Source: Dyella sp. 2HG41-7
Lineage (GTDB): Bacteria > Pseudomonadota > Gammaproteobacteria > Xanthomonadales > Rhodanobacteraceae
Length of the DNA stretch: 64,000 nucleotides
Assembly: GCF_021390675.1 (NCBI RefSeq)
Contig: NZ_JAJEJV010000004.1
Span: 124,001 to 188,000 of the forward strand
Direction: 5' to 3'
This document shows positions 1 to 9,900 of the stretch, in pieces. The notes below the pieces were generated by a model. The model saw nothing but the letters and a program-made list of their open reading frames with translations, did no database searches and was not told the origin of the DNA. Position 1 is the first letter of the stretch. Every line of letters begins with the position of its first letter. The position numbers were made by a program, and so were the translations under genes.

Positions 1-1211
1 ATCGCGTCGGCCTGCAAACCGTAATAACCCACGCCGCCAGCGATTATTCCGCTGTTGACGATGGTGGTGTTGCCCATCGCCACGATGCCGACACCGCCGA
101 GGCCGCCCGAGTTGCCATTGCCGGCTGCGCCGCCGTTGCCGCCAGTGATACTGCCGGTATTGGTCAGCGTTGATCCGATGATCGAAACACCAACGCCGCC
201 ACTGCCACCGACGCCGCCCATAAAGGAGTCATTGGCGCCGGCGCCACCGATGCCGCCGGTGATTTGACCGCTGTTAGTGATCGTAAGGCCGCTACCGGAA
301 ACACCCGTGCCACCGTCGCCACCATTGCCGCCAAAGCCACCGTCGCTGACGGATCCGCCGCCGTTACCGCCAGCGCCACCCGTAATCGAGCCGCCGTTGG
401 TCAAGGTAAAACTGACACCCGCAACGCCTGTACCACCGCCACCGCCAGCGGCTGCTATAAAGCCACCGCCGCCATTGCCGCCTGCACCACCCGTGATGGT
501 CGTGCCTGAGCCGCTAGTAATGGTGGCGCCCGCACCGGCATAGACGCCTGCGCCACCACCACCACCGCCACCGCCGTAGCCCGACGATGAACTGAAGCCG
601 CCATTGCCGCCATTGCCGCCTTGACCGCCCACGACGCTGCCCGGATTAGTAAAGGACGCGCCCGCGCTGACCGACTGTCCCGCGCCGCCGCCGCCACCAC
701 CACCACCGCCACCATAGTAAGTGCCGGCAAAATCGCCGCCGCCGCCGCCACCGCCGCCATTGCCGAGCGTACCCAATCCACCGCCCACGCCGCCGCCGCC
801 CGGATGATCGACCGGACCGCCGGCGCCGCCCGTATTGTTGGCGCCCTGACCCGCAGATCCTGCGTAGCCAGCCGAGCCGCCCGTGCCGCCACTATTGGCG
901 TAGCTTCCCGACGTCACCGAGCCAGTACCGCCTGCACCCGGCTGATCGCTGGTGGTGCCGGCGCCGCCGTTTCCTCCATTCACGCCACAAACTGTGGTCG
1001 CGCTGGGTACGCACGTCTGCGCCATCAACGGCGATGCGACCGTGACCAATGCGGCAGCCACGGCGATGGCCAGCAGGCGCGATGTCAGCTCCGGCTTCGA
1101 CGGCGCATCCGTGCCACCGACCACGGCCCCTTTGGGCGCGGTAACCAGCTCGGAGGCTACTTGCATGATGCCGAGCGTGCGATTGAAAACGAGGCGATAA
1201 ATTCGATTCAC
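1..1211 (-). CDS. Glycine-rich autotransporter-type surface protein, N-terminal part (runs off window)
   Basis: The reading frame is open from a GTG at 1209-1211 to the window edge (403 codons, no stop), so the gene is partial at its 3' end. AGGGGA lies about 7 nt upstream of the start. The N-terminus (MNRIYRLVFNRTLGIMQVAS) matches the extended signal peptide region typical of type V-secreted adhesins. It is followed by a linker, a hydrophobic core and an AQ cleavage site near residue 65. The remainder is Gly/Asn/Ser/Thr repeats of the form TITNSGxITGGxGGxGG, with poly-Gly tracts and almost no charged residues. Such repeats usually form a passenger beta-helix. The expected C-terminal beta-barrel lies outside the window, so secretion by an autotransporter route is inferred from the signal only. 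Confidence 0.85.
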   Translation of the reverse strand, partial: MNRIYRLVFNRTLGIMQVASELVTAPKGAVVGGTDAPSKPELTSRLLAIAVAAALVTVASPLMAQTCVPSATTVCGVNGGNGGAGTTSDQPGAGGTGSVTSGSYANSGGTGGSAGYAGSAGQGANNTGGAGGPVDHPGGGGVGGGLGTLGNGGGGGGGGDFAGTYYGGGGGGGGGGAGQSVSAGASFTNPGSVVGGQGGNGGNGGFSSSSGYGGGGGGGGAGVYAGAGATITSGSGTTITGGAGGNGGGGFIAAAGGGGGTGVAGVSFTLTNGGSITGGAGGNGGGSVSDGGFGGNGGDGGTGVSGSGLTITNSGQITGGIGGAGANDSFMGGVGGSGGVGVSIIGSTLTNTGSITGGNGGAAGNGNSGGLGGVGIVAMGNTTIVNSGIIAGGVGYYGLQADA

Positions 1212-1345
1212 AGTGATGTCCCCTGTTAACTTCCGATGTGTTGGATTTATGGCGTTGTGATGGGGCATTCGCGGCGTGCGCACTGACGCAGCGGACGAAC
1301 GTCCGTCGAACTAAAGAAGCGTTCCACTGCGCGCGGGCGCAGCAC

Positions 1346-2161
1346 TCAAACCACCCGCACGTTGCGCGGGTTCAAAGCGGGATCGAGCCAAAAGACGTCG
1401 TTTTCGAAACGACGGAAAACATCCGGCGGCAGCACGCTCGTGCGCTCGCGCACGGCGATTTTTTTGCGCACGGTGTGCAGCCCCGGCGTGCCGGCGCGCA
1501 GGTCGAATTCGTCGGCTTGGTAGCTGATGTTTTCGAAATCGTGCTTGTAATGAGGCTCGCCGATGAAGTCGTAGATCGCAGCGATTGCACGCGCGGGATC
1601 GCTAGTCAGCGTTTCGTAGCGCAGCAGCATGAGGTTGGCGCTATCGTCACCGTAGAACGCTTCTTTCAACGCGTTGTACGCATAGCCCACCATGCCGTCG
1701 CCGTTGGCGAGGCCTTCGGAGCGCGAGTACACGGTGCCGCCGGGCTGGTAGTTGAAAATGGAAGAAGGCTGGAACGCGTTCTTGCGCACCAGCTGCTCGA
1801 TGCTGTCGATGATCCACGACACATGCCGCACGCAGGCGATGATTTTGCCCTGCGGAAACAGCTGTTTGAGCTGGCCCATCTTGGAGCACCAGGTGCGATT
1901 GGTGTCGAACACCACCTCGGCGCCGTATTCAGGGCCGTAGTAGTTGTCGAACAGGCCTTTGAGCATCCGGCGGCGCTGTTCGTCGGAGACGAAAACCGAA
2001 TATTCGTTACGGCCGCTGAGCTCGCCCTGCATGGTGTTGAACGCGCCGCCGATCGGGCCGCTCATGCCGGCGTGGAAGCGCGGGTTTTGACTCAAAATGG
2101 CTGACAACAACGTAGACCCGGACCTGGGCAGGCCCGAGATAAAGTGAAACTGGCGGTCCAT
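1346..2161 (-). CDS. Sulfotransferase family protein
   Basis: This 271-residue protein opens with a PAPS-binding P-loop (GLPRSGSTLL, residues 10-19), the 5'-phosphosulfate-binding motif of sulfotransferases. A second family signature appears as ACVRHVSWIIDSI near residue 110. The family transfers sulfate from PAPS to a hydroxyl or amino group; the substrate cannot be read from the sequence. The ATG at 2161 has AGGGGG six nt upstream. The gene stands alone: a 195 bp gap with a Clp/CRP-type site separates it from the upstream AraC gene, and the adhesin lies downstream. Whether it modifies a surface glycan or peptide is unknown. Confidence 0.85.
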   Translation of the reverse strand: MDRQFHFISGLPRSGSTLLSAILSQNPRFHAGMSGPIGGAFNTMQGELSGRNEYSVFVSDEQRRRMLKGLFDNYYGPEYGAEVVFDTNRTWCSKMGQLKQLFPQGKIIACVRHVSWIIDSIEQLVRKNAFQPSSIFNYQPGGTVYSRSEGLANGDGMVGYAYNALKEAFYGDDSANLMLLRYETLTSDPARAIAAIYDFIGEPHYKHDFENISYQADEFDLRAGTPGLHTVRKKIAVRERTSVLPPDVFRRFENDVFWLDPALNPRNVRVV

Positions 2162-2236
2162 CTAGCCCCCTGTAGGCCATTTGCCACTATCTGGATCGGG
2201 TTGCGTCCAGCGAATTGCGCCAGCACACCCTTATTT

Positions 2237-2252
2237 TGTGATGCACATCACA
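2237..2252. promoter_or_regulatory. Candidate Clp/CRP binding site
   Basis: TGTGA-TGCACA-TCACA is a perfect match to the TGTGA-N6-TCACA consensus recognised by CRP and by the Xanthomonadales homologue Clp. It lies 76-91 bp upstream of the sulfotransferase start, in the gap between that gene and the end of the AraC gene. This suggests control of the sulfotransferase by a CRP-like regulator. No -10/-35 pair was assigned. Confidence 0.6.
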
Positions 2253-2356
2253 ACTTTTAAATCGTGACTAATGCTAGGGGCTTGAAGGGGTGAGGGACAT
2301 GTCTGTGCGTTTCACGTTCGGAACGCACGTACAAGAAAATCAGGCCGGCGCGGGCC

Positions 2357-3355
2357 CTACTGCAGCTCCGAAAGCGTGCTGTTCCAGCGGCACGCCATCA
2401 TGTCGACCGAAGGATCTTGCGCGCCGCGGACACTGGCCGCGCGATAAGCGCCCGGCGTGATGCCGAACGTTTGCTTGAACAACCGACTGGCGTGGCTTTC
2501 GTCGGAGAACCCGAGCAAGGGCGCCAGCTCGGCGAGCGATACGCCGTCAAACGCGCGGTTGTCCAACCGGTCGCGCAGCTGTTGCAGCCGGCACAACTGG
2601 ATAAAGCGATTGACGCCGCCGCAGGACTCGAACAGACGATAAAGCCCCGCCCGCGAGATGCCGGTGGCGTTGGTGATGTCCTGAATCGAAAACTCAGGCA
2701 CGCCGACGTTCGCTTCGATCAACCGCCGCACGGTTTCGTAGCGCACGTGCTCAAGGCGATGAAATTCCGAACGCGCGCCCGCGCCATAGGGATTGATCGC
2801 GACCGAAAGAAGATCGATCAGCGTGCGCGTGACCGCCGCATGCGCCACGTAGGGCAGATTCGGCATCTGTTCGACGAGCGCGCGCAACATGGCGCTGAGC
2901 AATCCGCCTTCCTCGGCGCCGATGAGATAGCCGTGCAAGCCTTCCACATCACCCACGGCCGCGCGCACGCTGTCGCGCGCCAGGCTTACGGTGATCATGA
3001 CGACATGGTCGGCGCCGGTTTCCGCCGGTTCGGAGGTGTCGATCAGCAAGCTTTCGCCCGCCTTGATCGACATGGCTTTGCCAACTGGACCGCCGAACAA
3101 TTCGCCGGCGACCACGTGGTTCAGCGTGAAATGATCGAAGCCGTCCGTCGCCACGCGCGCCCGGCGACAATGGCGAATGCCGCCGTACTCGCGTGCAAAC
3201 AGAATGGAACGATCCAGACGCCAACTTTGCACGCGCGCGAAGAACGGCGCGTCGGTGCGTTCGATGTCCGCACCACGCGCATACAGATCGCAGTAACGCG
3301 CGAACGCTTCATCCGGTGCGTACGCCGTACTGTCGAACGCGAAGATTTCGCTCAC
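2357..3355 (-). CDS. AraC family transcriptional regulator
   Basis: This 332-residue protein has an N-terminal effector/oligomerisation region of the AraC-binding-domain-like type and a C-terminal double helix-turn-helix (about residues 225-320). The HTH includes ITNATGISRAGLYRLFESCG and the canonical second helix region GFSDESHASRLFKQTFGITPGAYR. The chosen GTG start (VSEIFAFD) overlaps the MFS stop by four bases (GTGA), implying translational coupling. An upstream in-frame extension would run through the MFS gene and is rejected. Its position after the MFS gene, with a GH29 fucosidase further upstream, suggests local control of sugar or glycoside uptake. The ligand is unknown. Confidence 0.87.
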   Translation of the reverse strand: MSEIFAFDSTAYAPDEAFARYCDLYARGADIERTDAPFFARVQSWRLDRSILFAREYGGIRHCRRARVATDGFDHFTLNHVVAGELFGGPVGKAMSIKAGESLLIDTSEPAETGADHVVMITVSLARDSVRAAVGDVEGLHGYLIGAEEGGLLSAMLRALVEQMPNLPYVAHAAVTRTLIDLLSVAINPYGAGARSEFHRLEHVRYETVRRLIEANVGVPEFSIQDITNATGISRAGLYRLFESCGGVNRFIQLCRLQQLRDRLDNRAFDGVSLAELAPLLGFSDESHASRLFKQTFGITPGAYRAASVRGAQDPSVDMMACRWNSTLSELQ

Positions 3356-4638
3356 CCGACACCCTCCATGGCTGCGCGCTGCGAACCGCTGCGCGCCAAC
3401 AGTGCCGCGACGATACCTATCGCCGCCGCACCGATGCAAACGCGGCTCAACGCCAGGGACAAGCCGTGTCCCCCTATCCCCAATCCGTCGCTCACGACAC
3501 CGGCCATATACGGACCGAGCGCGACGCCCACGACGGTAATGAAGGAGAGAAACACGCGCAAACCGGCGTCGTGCAGGGCGGGGTCCAACAGACTCGGCAA
3601 ACCCGCCAGCGCCGCGACGGCAGCCGTGCCGCCGATCAACGAAGCGAGCGCGAGCAACAAGCACGCCGCTGCGGGCGACGTGATAAATGGAATCACCGCG
3701 ATCACCGGTATCGTCAACAACAACCCGCCGGCCACGATCGACGTGGGTGGCAACTTTTCACCGCGCTTATCGACCAGGATGCCCGCAAGAAAATGACCGA
3801 AAGGCGAGGCGACCAACAACGATGCACCAAACACGAGCGCGGCCGTGGCAGGCGTCAAACCTAGTTCGCGATGCAAAACCGACGGCGCCCACGCACCGAT
3901 CGTTTGCACGACCAATACGCTGGCCGCCGCGCCGCAAAGGTAAGCGCTCAACATGCCCGGCCTTGCGCTGAAGGACGCAAGCATTTGCTGAAAAATCGGC
4001 TTGCGCGACGGTTGCGGCGCGGTAAAAGGTTCGACGCGAATTAGCAGCATCGCGATCAACACGAGATTCGGAGCCGCCATCACCAGAAACAACAAACGCC
4101 AGTGGGCAAACGCCGACCCGGGCAACCATGTTGCGAACAGCGCCAACGCCGCGCCGCCCAGCAACAACGAAAGACTTCGCCCGGCCGACGCGCCGGCCGT
4201 GAATACCGCCATCGAACGCGCACGCCACGGCGTTGCCGCATACGTCACGATCAGGCCCAACGCGAGCGGCACGAATGCCGCCTGTCCCAATCCCACCAGC
4301 GCGCGCGCCGCGACCAGCGTCGCAAACGAATGACCGAACGCAAACACAGCCATGCCGATCATCCAGGTCGCGATGCATCCGGCCAACCAACGCAAGCGAT
4401 GGGCGGAATGCGCCAACGGCCAGCTCGCCAACATGCCGGCGACATACAGCGCAGCGAATGCGGGACCGTCGAGCAAACCCATTTGCGTGTCCGATAAGCC
4501 CAGGTCCGTCTTCAACAATGGCGCGGCGACGGCAGGTAGATTGCGATCGACAAACGCCATCAAATGGCCGAGCGCAAGCAAGACGACGAGCGCCATCGGC
4601 ATGCCGCGCTTTTTCGATTGGACATCGGACCGCTGCAT
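3352..4638 (-). CDS. MFS transporter
   Basis: This 428-residue protein has about 12 predicted hydrophobic segments and MFS landmarks. These include LGLSDTQMGLLDG after TM1, a basic loop (AHSAHRLRW) after TM2, and a long central hydrophilic loop around TAPQPSRKP. The start is ATG at 4638 with AGGGGAG upstream. A longer frame to 4812 adds a non-hydrophobic, Cys/His-rich tail without a ribosome site and is not used. The gene shares four bases with the AraC gene downstream and lies about 220 bp from the fucosidase upstream. It may import a sugar released by that enzyme, but the substrate is not evident and a drug or organic-acid role is possible. Confidence 0.82.
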   Translation of the reverse strand: MQRSDVQSKKRGMPMALVVLLALGHLMAFVDRNLPAVAAPLLKTDLGLSDTQMGLLDGPAFAALYVAGMLASWPLAHSAHRLRWLAGCIATWMIGMAVFAFGHSFATLVAARALVGLGQAAFVPLALGLIVTYAATPWRARSMAVFTAGASAGRSLSLLLGGAALALFATWLPGSAFAHWRLLFLVMAAPNLVLIAMLLIRVEPFTAPQPSRKPIFQQMLASFSARPGMLSAYLCGAAASVLVVQTIGAWAPSVLHRELGLTPATAALVFGASLLVASPFGHFLAGILVDKRGEKLPPTSIVAGGLLLTIPVIAVIPFITSPAAACLLLALASLIGGTAAVAALAGLPSLLDPALHDAGLRVFLSFITVVGVALGPYMAGVVSDGLGIGGHGLSLALSRVCIGAAAIGIVAALLARSGSQRAAMEGVG

Positions 4639-4857
4639 GGCTCCCCTGCAAGCCGTTCGTGGACGATGAAACGTGAGGCAGACCTCGCCCCACGCGATGT
4701 CGCCCAAAGGAAACGGGCAGCAATGTTTATGCCACGGCCGGAATGAGGAACCGGGGCATTCGCGTTCGACGTTTTGCCGCCAGGCAGCACGCGCCCCGAC
4801 CCGTAGGGTCACCTTATGACCCGTTCAAGACGTCATGTCGCCGGCAAAATCCTGCGG

Positions 4858-6699
4858 TTATCGGCCCTTGGCGCCCGGAGACAGCGTCACCGACTGCACC
4901 GTCACCGGAAGCGCGGCTCCTTGGCGGTACGGCGAGGACGGCGTCAGCTCCATTTGCATGGCGTATGGATGCGCCGTCCGGTCGCGATGCACGTGCACGG
5001 TTTGAATGGCTGGGTCGTCGTTGTTCGCTTTTCCGCCGGCCAGATTGAGCGGGTAACGATGACCATCGATCCACATATCCATGCGCGCGTTTTCAGCAGA
5101 CGGGGTGTAGCGCACGGTGACAGTGTAATCGGCCGCTCTCGCGTCGAATTTCCAGCTCAACTTGTAGAGCGTCGCGGGCGCTTCGTAGCCTTCGCCGTTG
5201 TAGTTGAGATAGTGCTCGGCCTGTGCGGATTTCAGTTCAAAACGTCCATCTTGCGTGGCGGCGATCATGCGAGGCCGCACGCGCAACGCACCTTGAAACG
5301 GCAGCACCACCACCGGCATGAAGTCGTCGGTGTCGACACCATCAACATCTTTGGTCGGCCAATTGGCGAGATGATCCAGCGGTACGACGATGTCGTCGCC
5401 GCTGCGCTGAATGTCGACCTTCGCGTTCGGAGAACCGAGCCGATACGCGCGAACGACGGCCGTATCCGCCAAACCGGGTACATGCAATTGATGATCCGCT
5501 GGCATCTTCGACACAAACACATAAATCGCGTGCGCGCCCACCGTGGCGTAACCGAAATCGAGCGCGGCGAACGGCTGCTTGCGCGTGCCATAGATGGCTT
5601 CGCCGTTGCGTTGTAACCATGCACCGATGCCGTGCAACACATCGGCCTCATACGGCACGACAGAACCGTCGCCTTCGGGCCCGATGTTGAGGATGTAGTT
5701 GCCGCCCTGACTCACCACACGCACCAGTCGCGCGATGTTCTCGCGGATCTTGCCCGGCACGTCGTTTCTCGCCTGCCACGAACGATAGCCCCACGTTTCC
5801 GGAAACATCGACGCCGGCGATTGCCAAGGCAATTCCATGCCGACATCCGGCTCGGCGTTGTCGCCCATCACGGCGAAATCGCCTTGCTCATTCCACACGC
5901 GTCCGGAAATCATCGTCTGCGGCTGCAACGCATGGACGGTTTGCGCGAAATGCGCGCTTTGCGCGGGCGTGGGCTTGCCCATGTCGAACCAGATTTCGGT
6001 GATCGGTCCGTAGTGACTCATCAGCTCTTTCAGCTGCGCCACGTTGAACGCTTCTTGTCCTGGCGTAATCGGATTGCTGTTGCCTTCGATGTACGTATTG
6101 CCACCGGGGTGATGCCAATCGATTGTGGAGTAGTACACGCCGAATTTCAGACCGCCGCGCGCGCACGCGTCGGCAAGTTGCTTGACGATGTCCTGGTGAT
6201 ACGGCGTGTCGTCCACCGTGTTGTAAGGCGTTTGCGCGGTGTGGAACAAATTGAAGCCGTCGTGATGCTTGGCGGTGATCACGATGAATTTCATACCCGC
6301 CGCCTTGGCGAGCGCGACGATCGCATCGGGATCGAATTTCGTGGGATCGAATTGCCGCGCCAGCGCTTCGTATTGCTTCGCCGGAATCGGCGCATTCGCA
6401 AGAATTTGCTCGCTGTAGCCGTTGTTCACGCGCTGACCGTTCCACATGCCGCCGGCCAGGGAATACAGGCCGAAGTGGATAAACATGCCGAATTTGCGGT
6501 CTTGCCACGCGTTGATCGTGGCAGCGCTGGGACCCGGGCCCGGTGGCAGCTGCGGTTGATCGAGCGGGCGTTGCGCGGGAATGGCAGCGCTGCTTGCCGG
6601 TGTCGTGGGGGCGGCCAAAACAGAGGAAGACCACCAGGCCATGCCCATCAGAAACCACAGCATGGTCCGTTTGTTACCCACCGTATTTCTCATCCGCAT
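4858..6699 (-). CDS. Alpha-L-fucosidase, glycoside hydrolase family 29
   Basis: The catalytic domain of GH29 is clear: KFGMFIHFGLYS, then KFIVITAKHHDGF, GVYYSTIDWHH and EIWFDMG. The Asp in EIWFDMG (D239 from this start) matches the family nucleophile. A C-terminal beta-sandwich region follows. The chosen ATG (6699) has GGACGGA just upstream and gives a signal peptide ending in the VLAAP region, so the enzyme is probably periplasmic or secreted. An in-frame ATG at 6753 would add 18 residues. It hydrolyses terminal alpha-linked L-fucose from glycans or glycoproteins. It precedes an MFS carrier and AraC regulator on the same strand. No fucose catabolic genes are visible nearby. Confidence 0.92.
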   Translation of the reverse strand: MRMRNTVGNKRTMLWFLMGMAWWSSSVLAAPTTPASSAAIPAQRPLDQPQLPPGPGPSAATINAWQDRKFGMFIHFGLYSLAGGMWNGQRVNNGYSEQILANAPIPAKQYEALARQFDPTKFDPDAIVALAKAAGMKFIVITAKHHDGFNLFHTAQTPYNTVDDTPYHQDIVKQLADACARGGLKFGVYYSTIDWHHPGGNTYIEGNSNPITPGQEAFNVAQLKELMSHYGPITEIWFDMGKPTPAQSAHFAQTVHALQPQTMISGRVWNEQGDFAVMGDNAEPDVGMELPWQSPASMFPETWGYRSWQARNDVPGKIRENIARLVRVVSQGGNYILNIGPEGDGSVVPYEADVLHGIGAWLQRNGEAIYGTRKQPFAALDFGYATVGAHAIYVFVSKMPADHQLHVPGLADTAVVRAYRLGSPNAKVDIQRSGDDIVVPLDHLANWPTKDVDGVDTDDFMPVVVLPFQGALRVRPRMIAATQDGRFELKSAQAEHYLNYNGEGYEAPATLYKLSWKFDARAADYTVTVRYTPSAENARMDMWIDGHRYPLNLAGGKANNDDPAIQTVHVHRDRTAHPYAMQMELTPSSPYRQGAALPVTVQSVTLSPGAKGR

Positions 6700-6775
6700 T
6701 CCGTCCAAGGCAGCATCCGACGATAGAGCCGGCGACTTTACATGTTCGATCATGTGACCGCGTCAAATGACGCAG

Positions 6776-6789
6776 CTGAAATATTTCAG
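6776..6789. promoter_or_regulatory. Perfect palindrome in the fucosidase/GGDEF divergent promoter region
   Basis: CTGAAATATTTCAG is a perfect 14 bp palindrome, 77-90 bp upstream of the fucosidase start and about 115 bp upstream of the divergent diguanylate cyclase. Its AT-rich core and position suggest an operator, possibly for a sugar-responsive repressor. The regulator is not identified. Confidence 0.4.
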
Positions 6790-6902
6790 TTCGCCGTCAA
6801 ACATACCAATGCGTACGCGACATCAGCCTCGTTGCAAGATATCCAGGGGCTGCCGTTATGATGGGGTTGCTCTAGTCATTCGCGCATTGCGATGACGCAT
6901 AC

Positions 6903-9900
6903 GTGAGAGCAGGGGGGTTGTTGGAAGATCGGCGTCACGTCTTCGCATCGCGTTGCAGTGGGGGTGGGTCTCACTGCACAAGGCGTGGCATTGCGCCAAC
7001 TTTGAGCGTTGCGCGTCTCGCCTGGCTGATCTTGTGGCTTGTTTTGCTGCTTCCATTTGGCTCGGCATGGGCGAGCGATCCATGGGCGCCGTTCGATTTG
7101 CCGTGGTTCGATCGCATCGGCGTCGCAGAAGGACTGCCGCACTCCGTCTCCACCGCCGTCGCGCAGGATCGGCGCGGATTGATCTGGATCGGCACGATGG
7201 GCGGCCTGGTGCGTTACGACGGCTATCGCATGCGGGAATTCGGCGATGCGGCCGGCCCCTCGCCGGATCTGCCCGACGCCTATGTGCGCAGCCTGCTCGC
7301 GGTGCCGGACGGCGGCATGTTGGTGGGCACCAACTCCGGCGGTTTGAGTCGCTTCAATCCGGCAACGAATCGCTTTGAAACGTATCCCATCGGCAACGGT
7401 GGCACGAGCGATCGCAAAATCTATGCGTTGGCGCGCGACGGCGACGAAGGCGTGTGGATCGCCACCGAGCGCGGCCTGGATCGCTTGGACCTGCGCACCA
7501 ATCGCATCGCGTCGATCATCGGCGGCAACGCACAACTCGCATCGCGCAATTTCACGGTCTTCGAAGATCGCGAAAACAATCTTTGGCTGGGCAACAACAA
7601 TGGCCTGTTCGTTCGCACGGCGGGCAGCAAAACATTCGTTCGTCCACCGCATCCGTTGGGCAACATCGACACGATACTGAAAGACGGCGTCTGGGCGATT
7701 TATGAAGATCGGGAAGGGCGCCTGTGGATAGGCAGCACGCAATCGGGCGCCGCGTATCGCGACCGCAACGGTGTGTGGCATGAAGTGAACGGCTACAGCG
7801 GCTATCGGCCGAATCAGGAACGCCGTTCGACTGTGCGCGATTTTCTGGAAATCGCACCCGACACGATGTGGCTGGCCACCGACGGCAGCGGCGTGATGGC
7901 CTATTCGATCGATGCCGGAACGCTGCAACAACTCGCACACGACGTCGCGTTGCCATCGTCGCTGCCGGGCGATTCGATTCGCGCATTGATGCAAGATCGC
8001 GTCGGCAACGTATGGGTGGCGAGCGACCTGGGTGTTGCGCACACGCAACCTTATGCGCGTTCGGCGTTCTCGGTATTGCCGGCGGCAACGCAGAACGATC
8101 ACGGCCTCGGCGGCACGAATGTGCGCGGCATCTTTGTCGATAGCAAAGGGCGCATCTGGCTGGGCCTGAGCGCCGGACGCGTCGACATGATCGATCTGCA
8201 GCACGGCAGCATCCGACATATTCAACTGGGCGAAAGTCAGACGCATCGCGACGTGCAGGCGTTTGCGGAAATGCCTGACGGTTCGATCTGGGTGGGCACG
8301 CAAGGGCTCGCGCGCATCGCGCCCGACACGTTTGCCGTGCAGGACGCCATCGTTCCGGCGATGGACGAAAAACCGGTCTTGCACCTGCTTGTCGAAGGAC
8401 GGCAGTTGTTGATCGCCACGTACGACGGTGTGTACCGCTACGACACGCAAACGCAGGCGCTGGCGCATTTCAATCACGACAAAAACGATGACGACAGCCT
8501 CGCAAGCGATACCGTGCGACGCATCGAACCCATCGGCAGTTCCATCTGGTATCTCACCGGACATGGCATCAGCATCGCGGCCAACGCTGCGCAGACGGGC
8601 GACTTCCGCAATCTGTTCAGCAGCCCCGACGATCCCAGCAGCTTGCCGAACAATCTGGTGAGTTCGGTCACCACCGATCCGCGAGGACGCCTTTGGGTCG
8701 GCACCTATGGCGGACTGGCGATGCTGGAATCGCGCCCGGACGATGCGTCGTATCGCTTCCGCACCCTGGGCATGGCGCAAGGCTTGAGCAGCGACAACAT
8801 CAACGCGGTGCAATCGGACAACCAGGGCGACCTGTGGGTCAGCCTGCCGAACGGCGTGTCGAAGATAGACGGCCAAACGCATGCCGTGCATAACCTAAGC
8901 GTGCGCGATGGCTTGCGGATATCCAGTTACATCTATGCCGCCGCGGCGCGCGCGCCGACCGGCGAAATCATGTTCGGCGGTTTGGGCGGCCTCACCGTCG
9001 TTCGCCCCACCTGGCAGCCGATGCGCCACGGCGATGCGCCGCTGGTGGTGACGGATGCGGTGCTCAACGGCGCGGCGCTTCCGTTCGGCGCACTTCCGCA
9101 ATCGAACGAGTCGATAAAACTGAAACCGCACAACCGCAGTCTTCGCATCGATTTCGCGCTGCTCGATTATCAGGCGCCGCAAGAGACTAGCTACAGCTAC
9201 CGCATGGAAGGTTTCGACGACAGTTGGATCGACGTACCGCGCGGCAGCCTGCCCAGTGCGATCTACACCAACTTGCCGCACGGTACGTACACGTTGCATC
9301 TGCGCGCTACCACGCAAGGCCTGCAATCGCGCGTCGCCGAAACGACGCTACACGTGGTCGCTGCGCCGCGCTGGTACGAAACCATCGTGGCGTTGATCCT
9401 CGCGGCAGTGTTGGCGCTCGCCGTGCTGCTAGGCGTGGTCCAACTTCGCACGCTGTACTTGCGTCGCCAGGCCATGCATCTGCAAGAACAAGTCGATGTG
9501 CGCACGCGCGATCTTATTATCGCCAATCAACGTCTGGATCAGTTGGCGAGCACCGACGAACTGACCGGCATCTTCAATCGCCGCCGATTGCTGGAGATGG
9601 CCGAAGGCATCCGCCGGCTCGCGTGCGACGGCAACGCGTGCATCGCCTTGCTCGATCTGGATCACTTCAAGCATGTGAACGATTCGTACGGCCACCTCGC
9701 CGGCGATCAGGTGATTCGCGTGGTTTGCGGCATCCTGCTGGAGCATTGTCGCGACGGCGACGTGGTCGGTCGCTACGGCGGCGAAGAATTGCTGGTGTGC
9801 CTGCCGGATGGCACGTTGGAGCAAGGTTTGGCCGTGGCCGAGCGCATTCGCTTCGCGCTGGCCAACTGCCCGGTCATGCACGAAGGCCAGACCATCATCA

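Noticed and set aside
1-1200. Apparent tandem repeat or CRISPR-like array
   Set aside because: The repeats are glycine codons in an open reading frame with varying length; no spacer-repeat regularity.
6876-8891. Long minus-strand frame of 671 codons opposite the diguanylate cyclase
   Set aside because: The plus strand shows clear domain structure; the antisense frame has low-complexity Arg/His/Ala-rich content typical of a GC-rich shadow.
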